Assembly: GCA_963813195.1 (NCBI GenBank)
Contig: CAWEYC010000043.1
Coordinates: forward strand, 87,119-151,118
Origin: Roseiarcus sp963813195
GTDB taxonomy: Bacteria > Pseudomonadota > Alphaproteobacteria > Rhizobiales > Beijerinckiaceae
Direction: 5' to 3'
DNA length: 64,000 nucleotides
Positions 54,407 through 64,000 of the stretch are shown here, in pieces; position 1 is the first letter of the stretch, and every line of letters starts with the position of its first letter. A model generated the notes under the pieces. That model made no database searches, was not told where the DNA came from, and saw only the letters and a program-made list of their open reading frames with translations. The translations under genes and the position numbers were made by a program.

Positions 54407-56433
54407 GGCCTTTGAGGCGGCGCGACCGGGATTATCGAGCGATCCAGGAATGTTGGGCGAGGGCGCCACTTTGCCGCGGAGCGCGTCTTCGATGGAGATG
54501 TTGTTCACGTCGAGCGTGCGCCCATGGACTGATTGAAGCTGACCTCCGCTTCGATGAGATTGATGCGGTCGCGCAGAGCGTGCCTTGGGCGGCGGTGAGG
54601 TCGCGAGTGCGCAGCACCACGTTGTAGCTGGTGGAGGAGCCGAGCTGATACTTTTTCTGCTCGTCGTCCAGCGTTTGCTGCGCCAGCGTTTCGGGCTTCT
54701 TGCGCGGCGGCCACGGCGGCGCGTCCCTCCACCAGGGCAATCAGCGTCTGGCGTACGTTGAGCACGATGGTGTTCTGAGTTTGCCGGTACTGCATTTCCT
54801 GCAGCCGCTGGGTGAAAATGGCCTGGCCGTTGTCGGCTTGCGCGGCACGATTGCGGATGGGCAGCGTGACATTGATGCCCGCTTCGTAGGTGGGGTAATT
54901 GTTGTGGATCATGTTGTCCCAGCATCGACGAGGCCGCCGTTGTGTTGCGTCGAGACGGTGTTGACATTCTGAGCGCCCACGAAAATGGGCAACGCCGGAG
55001 TGCCAAGGGTGACGGGAGTGCCGTTGGCGAAGAGAATGGGATCGGTGGGAACGGAACAAAACCGAAGCGGTGGACGTTGTGGTGGTGGACACGCCGGCGA
55101 TGCCGATCTGCTCGTACAGCCCGAACAGATTGACGGTGGGCAAGAGCTCATTCTTGGTGGCCTTGACCTCGATCGCCGCATTTTTCAGGTTGAGTGCCGC
55201 TTGCTGAAGTTCGGGGCGTTTCTGCCATGCTTCCTGGACGGCCGTTTGCAGCGGAATATTTTCGATCGACTCGGGGAGTGCGGATGGGAGTGGCGGGATC
55301 GATTTCGACGCCGCGAAACCGTCATGGCCAGTGGATCTTTGGTGATGGCTACGAGCAGCGTGGTTTCGTCCTGGAGTTGCGTGGTCTGCGCCTGCACCAG
55401 CGCCTGCTGATCGGAGGCGAGCTGCGATTGGCGGTGATCACGTCCAGCGGCGCCATGGTGCCGATTTCGAGCTGCTTTTTGTTGTTCTCGTAAAGCGTCT
55501 GGTCGACCGCCACGGTGGCCTGTTCCACTTTCACGTTTTCGCGCGCGAAGACGAGCTCCCAATAATCGTGGACACTTGCGCGACGGTGTTGATGACCTGC
55601 TGCGCGAATTGCGACTCGCCGACTTTCACGGTGTTGCTCGCTTCGAGGATGTAAGCGAGTGTTGGCACTTTGCCAAAGCCGTTCAGGAGCGGCTGCGTGA
55701 CCTGCACGGTGAGGGTGGATTCCACAAAGGGATTGAAAAGGTTGGCCGGGAAGTTGATGGACGAACGATTGTTGTTGAAGGTGACCTGAAGCTGCGTGCC
55801 GGGGTGAAACCCTGCGTGTAGTTGAAGTTGCCCACGGCATTGTGCGCAGATCAGATCCGGAGCCACGGGCAAGCCGGTGGTTGAGAGGTTACGCCGGCCA
55901 GGAAAGGATTGTTGATCGGCGTCGGAGACCTTGGCGATGTAGCCTTGCCCGGTCAGCACCGGATCGAAAACGAGCCGGCCATTCACGCCGGACGCGCGCG
56001 CGGAGCAGAGCGGTTTCGTCGAGCAGGGCGTGAAGCGTTGCACGGCGATGTCCATGTTGTTTTCGAGCGCGAGCGAGATGGCGTCTTCCAGGCTCAGCAT
56101 GAGCTTGCCGCTCTGGATCAACTGGTCGATGCGCGGCGAATTGGTGAGCACCGGCTGCAGGAACAGCGATCGGTTTGTAAGGCAACGTGAAATGCGGAAA
56201 GTAGGATTGCCCGAAAGAGTAGTCGGGAGTAAGCGCCAATTGATGGCTGGGAACGGGCTCGGCGGGCGCGGCCGGCAAGGGCGCCGAGGTGGCCGCGGCG
56301 GGAGGGGGCGTCGACGGCGGAGGTTGCGTTGGCCTTCGCCGCCGGGGCGGGATTTTGCCGCGCGCCGGAGGGCAAAATCGACCTGCAAGGAAAAAACGAG
56401 AAGCACTGCCGCGGCTTTGAGACTCTCATTCAT
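54403..56433 (-). pseudogene. TolC-family outer-membrane efflux protein, heavily frameshifted
   Basis: Starting at ATG 56433 the protein has a signal-like N-terminus and a Pro/Ala linker, then LSLEDAISLALENNMDIAVQR (first coiled-coil repeat), STLTVQVTQPLLNGFG, VEQATVAVDQTLYENNKKQLEIGTMAPLDVITA, and near the end LDVNNISIEDALRGKVAP. These are hallmarks of TolC-like channels in the acidobacterial form. The pieces lie in different frames in the right order, needing perhaps eight or more indels. Exact 3' end is uncertain (54403-54430). Confidence 0.75.
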
Positions 56434-56785
56434 CGTCTGTCATGTCCTCTCGAAACAAAACGGTCTCGCCTGGAAAGAACTTGCGCCTTCCAGAAACGCA
56501 CTGTGGGCTGAAAAAAATTCAGTGACAATCCTATCTTAGACGCGGTGGCGGGGTCATGGATTCAATCGGAATGGGTTCGCCGGACAACCCGGCGGCGGTG
56601 TGAGCGTCCGAGACACGCCAGGCTGAGCCTTCCGAGGGTTAGCCTTCATTGACACGCTTGGGATTGGGCTCTAGGATTATAAAGGCCTCGACAATTCTCC
56701 ATGTTCGTGATTTCCCGCCGATGTGCTGCACTCGGAGCAATGGTGAAGTGCCGCCGCTGCTCGGAACCGCGCGACCGCGTGTCCG
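56434..56785. other. Intergenic region between efflux gene and TPM gene
   Basis: This 352-bp divergent space is less GC-rich than its surroundings. It should hold the promoters of both neighbouring genes. No gene, strong palindrome or RNA is recognised. A TATAAA-like stretch (GATTATAAAGG near 56676) faces the TPM gene. Confidence 0.4.
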
Positions 56786-57611
56786 GTGCGGCCTGCGCGC
56801 GGCCGCCTTTTCTGTTTGTTTTTCTTTTCCTTTCTGCTTTCATGGCCGTCTAGCTGGCTGCGCCGGAGCTGCAGGCGCTCGGGGGCGCTCAAGGTAAAAA
56901 ATTACGTCAGCGATTTTGCCAATGTGCTGAGCCCCGCGGCCCGCGATCAACTCAACGCCCTTGCGGCCGAGGTCGACCGCAAGGCGGATGCGCAGATCGC
57001 CGCGGTCACCGTCAAGACCCTCGACGGTAAGCCCATCGAGGACTATTCGATTGACCTGGCCACGCGCCTGGGCGTTGGCCCCAAGGCCTCGAATCGCGGC
57101 GTGCTGATTCTGCTGTCGGTGGACGACCATCAGTACCGCATCGAGGTCGGCTACGGGCTCGAGGGCATTCTTCCCGACGGCAGAGTCGGAGGCTTCGGGC
57201 GCGAAGCGGTGCCCTATCTGCGCGAAAACAATTACGACGCGGCCTTGCAGCTCATGACTCGCCGCGTCGCGGACGTGATCGCCTGGATCGTGGCGTGACC
57301 TCACCGGGGCGCGTCGCCCGCGCCTGTGGCACGAAGCCGCGGAACGAATTTAAACGGCGGAGAAATTATTCTTGCTTTTTGCGGCCATCTTTATTGTCTT
57401 TTCGATCTTGCGGCGGGCTTCGGGCGGCGGCTCGCGTTTCAATCGATCTGGCGGGGCGATACGGCGGCGGAGGATGGTGGATCGGGCCGATGATGGGCGG
57501 AGGTTTTGGCGCGGGTGGATTCGGCGGGGGCGGCGGAGGTGGCGGGGCGGGAGGTTTGGCGGCTTTGGCGGTGGATCGTTTGGCGGAGGCGGCGCCAGCG
57601 GGGGCTGGTGA
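56786..57611 (+). pseudogene. TPM-domain (YgcG-like) membrane protein, frameshifted
   Basis: From GTG 56786 a signal-like hydrophobic run is followed, after a shift, by LKVKNYVSDFANVLSPAARDQLNAL and a complete TPM domain (VTVKTLDGKPIEDYSIDLATRLGVG; RIEVGYGLEGILPDG). After the domain the frame breaks near 57298, a membrane segment follows, and the end is a Gly-rich GGGSFGGGGASGGW tail in yet another frame. YgcG/TPM proteins are exported, membrane-tethered and of unclear function. At least three indels. Confidence 0.75.
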
Positions 57612-57649
57612 GTTTACGAGGCCCGCGGCGCAAGGTCGTGAAGCGTGGA

Positions 57650-58328
57650 AAACAGGCTGACGGAATTCAGCCGACCGGCTGAAATGGGCGGCGGAAACAA
57701 TGTGACGCGCGGTGGTTCTCTACGGCTCGGCGGTGACGCGAGGAGTTTCGTCGCCAAGCATTCCGACCTGAACATCTTGTGCATTCTCGAGCAGGCGGGC
57801 GCGCGCGAACTCGAACAGCTGCACTCCGGTGGCGGAGTGGTGGGTGCGCAGGGGAACTCCGTCGCCGGTGGTTTTCACCATGGAAGAGCTGCGGCAGGCC
57901 GCGGATATTTTCGCCATCGAGATGCTGGATATGAAGCACCGGCATCGCATGCTTTACGGGCAGCGATTTCCTGCAGAACTTCGAGGTGTCCATGGAACTT
58001 CACCGGCTCAGGTGGAGCGCGAACTGCGCACGAATCTGGCTGCGTTGCGGCAGTCGGTACTGGTGGCGCCGGCGAAGCCGAAGGCGCGCGTAGGCATCAT
58101 GCTGGCGTCGGTGTCCGCGTTTTGCGCGCTGTTCCGCCACGCTGTGATTGCCCTGGGCCATCCATACCTGCCACCAAGCGCGAAGCGGTGAACGCGATTG
58201 CCGCGCTTACCGGCGCGAATCCTGCGCCGTTCCTTTCCGTGCTGGATTTGCGGGAAGGGAAGCTCAAGGAGAAAGATCTTGCGGTGGACTCGACCCTGGA
58301 AATGTACTTGAGTTTGTCGAAGTGGTGA
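57650..58328 (+). pseudogene. Nucleotidyltransferase-domain protein, frameshifted
   Basis: In successive frames the plus strand reads RAVVLYGSAVTR (the G-S nucleotidyltransferase loop), KHSDLNILCILEQAGARELEQL (paired acidic metal site), MEELRQAADIFAIEMLDMKHRHRMLYG, VERELRTNLAALRQSVLVAPAK and ATKREAVNAIAALTGANPAPFLSVLDLREG. This order matches an acidobacterial hypothetical protein with an N-terminal MNT-like domain and a helical C-terminal part. Four or more indels. The exact end is uncertain. Confidence 0.6.
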
Positions 58329-58387
58329 CCGAAACAGGCCTGCGCAAAGATAACCTGAGTCTTCAAACACGGGCGAAAGCGGGAGGT

Positions 58388-59322
58388 GGTTTGCGGTGGC
58401 TCACTCGAACGCGATGGACTTCAGCGATTTTGGTTCTTGGCGCCATGACGCTGCCGTGGTTGCAAAGCGCGCGAGGGGCGCGAAACGGCACGGGGCAAGC
58501 GTCAGCCAGCGACGCGGCTCTCGCGCGCGGGAGTCCGCCGATGTCGATCGGAAGTGGCTGCACGCCGCGACGGTCCAGGACATCGCCTACCTGAAAGATC
58601 TGTTTGCGCCCGGGATGTTCGAAGTGCAGCGCCGGCGGCAGTGGGCGGAAACCGGCGCGGAAATGCGGCAAGGTAATTGGCGCCCCCGGCCGCCACATCC
58701 AAATCGATATCGACAATGTCGTGGTGCGCGGGGTGTATGGCGATACCGCTATCCTCACCGACCGCACCACGCAGCAGGCACGGCCGCCGATGGGCGCAAA
58801 ATCAGCGGGCAATACACGGTCATGCGGATTTTGGAACGCGGAGGGCGGGGGTGGAGTGGCGCGTGGTCGGTGCGCAAATGACTCCGAGCTGCAACCTTCC
58901 AGCCATGGCCACGCCGATGACGCACGAGGCACTCCGCCGACGTCTTCCGAAAAAAGTGACCGAGAAGCAGCTGATCTGATCGATCACAAATGGGTGGATG
59001 CCGCGACCAACGGCGACACGCATTATCTGCAGAGCCTGTTTACCGAGCGCATGTTCGAGGTGAGGCGGCGACGGGGGCCATCTCGGATGCCGAGGCGCTG
59101 CTCAAGGGAATTGGCGCGCGCAAGCCGGGACAATTCCAGGGCTTCCTGACTCAGATCGTCATCGCGGAATTTACGGCAATACGGCGGTGCTGACGGACCG
59201 GCGCGTGTTGAAAGGCACGGCGCCAACGGGCAGGCCATCGACGCGCAATGGCGCGTTACGCGCGTGCTGGTGAAGCAGCACGGGCGGTGGCGCGCGGCTG
59301 CCAGCGCCCTCCGATCGAATAG
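58388..59322 (+). pseudogene. Secreted protein with two NTF2-like (DUF4440) domains, frameshifted
   Basis: A hydrophobic leader (SAILVLGAMTLPWLQSARG) is followed by DRKWLHAATVQDIAYLKDLFAPGMFEV and later VYGDTAILTDRTT and ISGQYTVMRILER, one NTF2-like unit. A second unit repeats the plan: DHKWVDAATNGDTHYLQSLFTERMFEV, YGNTAVLTDRR and IDAQWRVTRVLVKQHGRW. Many indels separate the pieces. NTF2-like domains bind small molecules or act as cofactor-free enzymes; role here unknown. It could also be two adjacent genes. Confidence 0.55.
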
Positions 59323-59429
59323 GCCGGCGAGCGGAGCCGAGGCTGCCGCTTCCGCGTCTAAGCGCGAAAAGATCGCCTCACTGGCGCTCTCGGGCGCGGC
59401 CCGGCTGATTCGCCCGGCAGACCCTCATT

Positions 59430-60457
59430 TCGTGTAGGTTTTCTGCAGCTTGTTCGCGCGAAGTTGGTGACCGTAAAAGTTCCGTTGGGCTCGGCGGACA
59501 CGCTGATGTAGTTGCCTTCGTCCTTCTCTCCCAGATTGGCGATGAATTCGTCGGCCACGTTGTGCTGCGGGCCTCCTCGACCGCGGTATGCAAGCTGCCA
59601 GCAGCCCTGGCAGGCCCGGGGAATCGTGCACGATCCGCCACGCGGCCGGGTATCCCGCCCTTGTGCGCTCCATTGTTCATGATGGCCACGCGCGCGTGCA
59701 GCGCATGCACCATCGCTTTGGAGTTCGACTTCATCGGCCCGTGGTGCGAGGTCAGATAGAGGTCCACGGTGCCGAGCAAATTGTTGGGGCAAACCAGCGC
59801 ATGTTCCTTGCGTTTGGTCAGATCGCCCAGATCCAGAAAACGAAAGTTGTCGAAGGTGATCAGCATGCCCACCGATTGCGCGTTTTCGGTCGGATCCACC
59901 GGCGCTTCGAGCTCGGACGCGCACAACGGATTCGGCGCGCTCCCGCCGGAGACGGGAGCCTTGATGGCTTCGCCCGCGGCAGCCAAGATCTGCACCTTCA
60001 TGCCCTTGAAAGGAAGTTGGTCGCCGGGCTTGGCCACCATGTGATTCGCCGCCGCCGCGACTTTCTGGTACGCGGCATAAACCGGGCGGGTGCGATCGGA
60101 ATTTTCCATGTCCGGGCCATGATCGACGAAGGTGGCGATCTTCATTCGGCCGCGCGATTTCCGGAACGCCTCCCACGTGATCGCCGTGGTAGTGCGTGAT
60201 CACCAGCACGTCAATCTGGTGAATGCCGGCCGCTTTCGCCGCGGCTTCAATGCGATCCGCGTCCCGCCCGTTGAATCCCGCCCATCCCGCGTCCATCAGC
60301 AGCGATTCGCCGGCCGGGTCCACCAGCAACGTCGACTGGCCGCCTTCGACGTCGATGAAATAGATTCGCAGCGATTTTTCATTGCCGGCGGGACGCGCCG
60401 AGGCGGGAAAAAGGAAAAGCGCAAGCGCGAGCGCGATCGAACAGGGTCCGAGGCATG
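59430..60457 (-). pseudogene. Metallo-beta-lactamase-fold hydrolase, frameshifted
   Basis: The minus strand reads a signal-like start (MPRTLFDRARACAF or a shifted frame), then VDPAGESLLMDAGWAGFNGRDADRI and the zinc motif DVLVITHYHGDHVGG near residue 85. In the next frame MKIATFVDHGPDMENSD, SVGMLITFDNFRFLDLGDL and VDLYLTSHHGPMKSNSKAMV follow, giving the remaining His/Asp ligands. The ComEC-type layout suggests a secreted hydrolase of unknown substrate. Two or three indels. Confidence 0.7.
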
Positions 60458-61056
60458 GCCGCCTCCTTCAGGCGTCGAAATGCGAAGCGGGAATCGGTGT
60501 GCTGCTCGTTCAGCGGCGCGATTGTATCAAAACACCGGGGCCCGAGGGGATGCGGTGCCACCCGGCAAGACAAGCGAGGCTTGAAACGATTTCGCGCGCG
60601 AACGTAGATGGCACGCATCCAAATCAAGAATTGGACACTGCCAATAGCGGTTGTTAGCCTTGCTCATGTACCTCGTCATACCTACAAGCAAGGGCGAAGC
60701 TGTACTGGATAATCTTTCGAGCCACAAGTCACACGGCGCGCACCTGGATGAGCGGCTGGAGCAAGTAGCTCAATCTTTAACCGCGCTGCTGAAATGCACT
60801 TCGTGCCTGGTGTATGCGTCCGAAAGTCACGCCATGGTGCTGGAAGTGCAGCTTCCGGGACACTGCTGGCTGAGCTGAAGCCCGCGGCTGCGGTGCGCTG
60901 TGCCGTAGCGCGCTGTCTTCGGATGCGCGGCTGATAAGCGGATTTTTCTGCTCTTTCTCTCCTGTTTTCCCCGGGACCTTTCCTGCGGCAATCAAACCTA
61001 CATTTCTGTTTTCTTTGTTGGTAAACTCGCGCGCAACGAAGCGAGGAGGTGCGCGC
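60458..61056. other. Intergenic region without a recognised gene
   Basis: About 600 bp with no reading frame of convincing coding character. A 75-codon open frame at 60651-60878 has no recognisable similarity. The last 150 bp are pyrimidine-rich and probably contain the promoter for the gene at 61057. A broken small gene cannot be ruled out given the local indel rate. Confidence 0.4.
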
Positions 61057-61458
61057 ATGAGGCGCATGGCGAAAATTTTCGGCATTGCTGCGTTGGCGTT
61101 GCTGCCGGCGTCGAATCCGGCGCTTGCGCATCACGGCGGGTCGGAGTACGACACGAAGAATCCGGTTACGTTGAAGGGAACGGTAACGGAATATTACTGG
61201 GCGAATCCGCATTGCCAGATTTATGTGGACGTGAAGGACGAGAAAGGCAAGACGGTGAGTTGGGCCATCGAGACGCTGGCGCCGGCGGTGATGAAGCGCG
61301 CGGGCTGGAACCGGGAACTGTTGCATCCGGGCGATGTCATCACGATTACCGTGGTGCCCAGCAAGAACGGCACACCCGTGGGCATGGTGCGCAAACTCGT
61401 GCTGCCAAATGGCCAGGAGCTCGGCCCCGGACAAATCGGTGAACAGCCGCCGCAATAG
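61057..61458 (+). CDS. DUF6152 family secreted protein
   Basis: A 133-residue protein: signal peptide ending ALA, then HHGGSEYDTKNPVTLKGTVTEYYWANPHCQIYV split over residues 25-57, a pattern typical of DUF6152, with WAIETLAPAVMKRAGW and a final VVPSKNGTPVGMV strand. It is intact, with a GAGGAGG ribosome site at 61043-61049. These small beta proteins are frequent in Acidobacteria. Function unknown; the following gene is its usual type of neighbour. Confidence 0.8.
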   Translation: MRRMAKIFGIAALALLPASNPALAHHGGSEYDTKNPVTLKGTVTEYYWANPHCQIYVDVKDEKGKTVSWAIETLAPAVMKRAGWNRELLHPGDVITITVVPSKNGTPVGMVRKLVLPNGQELGPGQIGEQPPQ

Positions 61459-61501
61459 CGCCGGGCAAAGCCAATCGCGAATCGCGAAAGGAGGATTCGA
61501 A

Positions 61502-62305
61502 ATGCGAAACCAGCCAGTGGTTTGGCTTGTGCTGATTGCGGCCGCGTTGGGATGCTCAGCGGCTGGATTTGGCCAGTCGGGGAAGTCTGCGGGCGCGGCG
61601 GCTGCGGGCCCGCGGACACCAAGAACCTTCCGTACGATGCGCACGATATCACCGGAGTGTGGGATCCCGCGCCGTACATGTGCCGCCGAAGGATGAAGTC
61701 AATCCACTGGCGCTGAACGGGGAACCGACGCCGCTGCCGCCGTTCACGCCCTGGGGCAAGGAAAAATACGAAGAGAACGTAAAATTCATCAAGGCGGGCG
61801 ACGTGAACGATTGCGATCCGTTCGGCACCGCGCGGAATTTCTTCACGCCGCGACCGTTCGAAGTGATTCAGGCCAAGGATCGCATGCTGCAGCATTACGA
61901 GTATTACGACAACTGGCGCGAGATTTTTACCGATGGCCGCGGGGTGCCGGACGATGTCGATCCGGATTACATGGGCTATTCCACCGGCAAGTGGGATGGG
62001 GACACCTTTGTGGTCGATTCGGTCGAGTACAACGGCAAGCAGTTCCTTACCTGGACGGGATTGCCGCTGACCGAGTCGATGCACCAGACCGAGCGCTGGC
62101 AGCGAATCGATCACGACACGCTGAAGATCTATTCACATTCGATGATCCGAAGGCCTACTCGCAACCGTGGCACCTCACCTTTTTCTACAAGCTGAAAAAC
62201 TGGAGGCTCGACGCGCATCCCTGCACCTTGTCGGAACTCAAGAAGTGGGATTCGCTGGGGCACAAGGACGAGCTTCCGGGGCTTGATTACGCGCCCGGCA
62301 AGTAG
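61502..62305 (+). pseudogene. Acidobacterial secreted hypothetical protein, frameshifted
   Basis: ATG 61502 follows AAAGGAGG and a signal peptide (MRNQPVVWLVLIAAALGCSA). After shifts come DAHDITGVWDPA, VNPLALNGEPTPLPPFTPWG, then a long clean block with NDCDPFGTARNFFTPRPFEVIQ, HYEYYDNWREIFTDGRGVP and MGYSTGKWDGDTFVVDSVEY, and a last piece AYSQPWHLTFFYKLKN. This is a known acidobacterial hypothetical type found next to DUF6152. Three indels. Function unknown. Confidence 0.65.
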
Positions 62306-62387
62306 GCCGCTGCAATTTTCGACCGGGGATTCGACGTGTCTATAACGCGTGAGCGGGCAATTGTTTTGCGAATCAGATGTAAGAATC

Positions 62388-62474
62388 ATGGGAAAAGGGA
62401 TTGCCAAATATCCGCCGCTCAAGCCTGCGGCCGAGCCAGAAAAGAAGCCGTGGGGCGTGGTTCGCAATGAATAA
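62388..62474 (+). CDS. Tiny open frame overlapping the DUF4149 start, doubtful
   Basis: ATG 62388 opens a 28-codon frame (MGKGIAKYPPLKPAAEPEKK, then PWGVVRNE) whose stop overlaps the next gene's ATG by a few bases. The Pro/Lys-rich residues look like a protein tail, so it may be the end of a broken gene rather than a separate peptide. Confidence 0.3.
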   Translation: MGKGIAKYPPLKPAAEPEKKPWGVVRNE

Positions 62475-62937
62475 TTTTTTGCGATTTCTGCAGGTGTTTG
62501 CCCTGGGCACATGGGTGGGCTCGATTCTTTATTTCAGCGCCGTGGTGACGCAGGGCGCATTCCGCGTATTGCCCACGATGGACGATGCTGGCCGACTGGT
62601 AGGATTCACGCTGAGCGGATTGCACTGGCTCGGGGTGATCGCGGCGGTAGTTTATCTGGCGGCAACTCTCGTGCTGGAGCGCTCGGCCAAGGCGCTGGCG
62701 CGTCCCGCGGCGGCGGGCGTGATCCTGATGCTGCTGCTGACGCTTGTCTCGCAGCGGATGGTGATTCCGCGCATGGATGTGCTGCGCGCGCAAATGGGAT
62801 CGGTGATGGCTACGCCGCCGGGGAGTCCGTTACGGGCGGAGTTTGACCGGTTGCACAACGTGTCGGTCTATTTGGAAAGCGCGGTACTGCTGCTGGGAAT
62901 TGCGTCGTTATTTTTTACCGTGCGCCGGCCGGCTTGA
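62467..62937 (+). CDS. DUF4149 family membrane protein
   Basis: A 156-residue intact protein with four hydrophobic segments. The start LRFLQVFALGTWVGSILYFSAVV and the middle PRMDVLRAQMG are typical of DUF4149, related to copper-resistance/CopD-like membrane domains. No metal ligands stand out. Function unknown. The 180 bp after it hold nothing recognised. Confidence 0.8.
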   Translation: MNNFLRFLQVFALGTWVGSILYFSAVVTQGAFRVLPTMDDAGRLVGFTLSGLHWLGVIAAVVYLAATLVLERSAKALARPAAAGVILMLLLTLVSQRMVIPRMDVLRAQMGSVMATPPGSPLRAEFDRLHNVSVYLESAVLLLGIASLFFTVRRPA

Positions 62938-63117
62938 AAGGCGAATTAGCCTCGGCCCGAAGAAACTGCCGGCTGAAAGCTGGAGAAAAACTGAAGAGAA
63001 ATTCCTCCTCGCTGCGCTTGTTCGGAACGACAACGAGAGGCAAACGCAAAACCAACACTCCTACGCTTGTGGAAGACGAAGTATGTGGCACCCACTGAAT
63101 GAGTAGGCGCCGGACGA

Positions 63118-63878
63118 TCACCCTTTTCGGCGGGTGACACGTGGTTTCTTGCCGGTGCGCTTCGCCACAGTGACGCGCTTCTTTTTGGCAGCGCGCTTTT
63201 TTGCGAGTTTGCCACTCTTGGTAATTTTGCGGGCGTCCTTGCCGGCAACTTCGACGGCGCGCCACATGTACCAGCTTGCGACGGTGCGATAGGGGCGCCA
63301 GCGCTCTCCGAACTTGGCCAGTTCCTTCGGTTTGGGAATGCGCCGCTTGCGATACGTAAGCGCGAAACCCTTTTGCACGCCATAGTCGTGGATGGGCAGC
63401 ACGTCGGGACGGCCCAGGCGGAAAATCAGGAACATTTCGACGGTCCAGGCGCCGATGCCGCGCACGGAGACGAGTCGCTCGACCAGTTCGGCGTCGGACA
63501 ATTTCTGCGCGTCCTCGAGGGTGGGAACAATGCCGTCGATGGTCTTTTGCGCGAGGTCGCGCACCGCCAGGATTTTTGCAGCGGAAAGCCCCGCTTCGCG
63601 CAGCGTTTGAGGCGGCACACGCAGAAGTTCTTCGGGCGTGGGGCAGCGGCCGTTTGAGCCGAGCGCCTTGATGCGGCCAAAAATTACCGCGGCGGCTTTT
63701 CAGCGATGCTCTGGTAGGCGATGGCACGCAGCAGCGACTCGTAGGAGAACTGCTGCTCGTCGATGTTCAGCTTGAATTCGACGGATTTCTCGATCAGCGC
63801 GGCGAGGCGCAAGTCGTCCTTGGTGATGTGCGCGATGGCGGCGCGATGATCGAACGCGTGCGTGGAAGTTTCAGCCAC
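63118..63878 (-). pseudogene. DNA-3-methyladenine glycosylase II (AlkA-like), one frameshift
   Basis: From GTG 63878 (AAGGAGG ribosome site 8-10 nt before) the protein reads VAETSTHAFDHRAAIAHI and an N-terminal domain to about 63700, then shifts frame near 63680-63700 into LREAGLSAAKILAVRDLAQKT, the helix-hairpin-helix LVSVRGIGAWTVEM and the catalytic Asp in DVLPIHDYGVQKG. The Lys/Arg-rich tail (KKRAAKKKRVTVAKR) is an extra basic extension. It removes alkylated purines. One indel; otherwise complete. Confidence 0.85.
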
Positions 63879-64000
63879 GGTCAGCGTACCTCCTTCTTTA
63901 ACGATCCACCGCTGTCCGAATCTCCCAGGCCATCGGAAGAGGATAGCGTTCGACTCGAAGGTGTAGCAACAACAGACTCTCATGCACGCACAATTACGGA

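Noticed and set aside
60651..60878. A 75-codon open frame as a gene
   Set aside because: No ribosome site, no recognisable similarity and a composition unlike the neighbouring coding DNA.

Overview
The window reads as two unlike pieces of DNA joined near 53.2 kb. Positions 1 to about 53,150 are a dense, very GC-rich (by eye high-60s percent) alphaproteobacterial chromosome segment of the order Hyphomicrobiales/Rhizobiales. Marker genes are a ChpT phosphotransferase, an EipA/DUF1134 envelope protein, DUF2336 and DUF6101 proteins, a serC-serA operon with what looks like an alphaproteobacterial serC leader RNA, an Frc-type sugar ABC transporter and an RpoH-type promoter before dnaK. A soil or peat Beijerinckiaceae- or Methylocystis-like host is a guess; no rRNA or methane-oxidation gene is present to test it. 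From about 53,230 to the end, gene content (N-terminus of a large methylmalonyl-CoA mutase, TolC-like efflux protein, TPM/YgcG protein, NTF2-like proteins, DUF6152, DUF4149, AlkA) and codon use look acidobacterial, and almost every gene there carries several frameshifts.

Layout of the first part. 0-5.4 kb: chpT end, cysQ, eipA-like, coiled-coil membrane protein, DUF4337, DUF2336. 5.5-8.5 kb: serC leader, serC, serA (serine synthesis). 8.6-11.6 kb: AraC regulator divergent from a small-protein operon (ABM-like, VOC, SRPBCC), a DHFR-like protein and a Trm112-like protein. 11.8-20 kb: tadA, rluB with a repeat-built basic tail, rsmD, a membrane protein, paired M16 peptidases, mutL. 20.3-28.8 kb: PLP-dependent ammonia-lyase, Frc-like ABC transporter, proC, two SDR enzymes opposite an MmyB-type regulator, TetR regulator. 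28.9-40.3 kb: DUF6101, LysE exporter, amn, RidA, DUF1993, DUF2239, GIY-YIG, GFA, higBA, class I fumarase, CitE-like lyase, aminotransferase, mscL, a periplasmic hypothetical. 40.4-53.1 kb: dnaK-dnaJ, methyltransferase-pyrF, a phosphoketolase remnant running into two DUF1330 genes, dapB, a Phd-PIN toxin-antitoxin pair, a Bax-inhibitor-like protein, and an emrAB drug-efflux operon divergent from its TetR regulator.

Regulation visible in the sequence: perfect inverted repeats sit in front of higBA, the Phd-PIN pair and the emrAB/TetR intergenic region, each placed as an autoregulatory operator would be. An RpoH-like promoter precedes dnaK. Two families of dispersed palindromic repeats lie in intergenic spaces.

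Quality caution: the first part has isolated single-base frameshifts in long conserved genes (rluB, both M16 peptidases, mutL, phosphoketolase), mostly in GC-rich runs and best explained as sequencing errors. After 53.2 kb the indel density rises sharply. The simplest reading is a chimeric metagenomic contig, with the acidobacterial end at low coverage. True gene transfer followed by decay is the less likely alternative.
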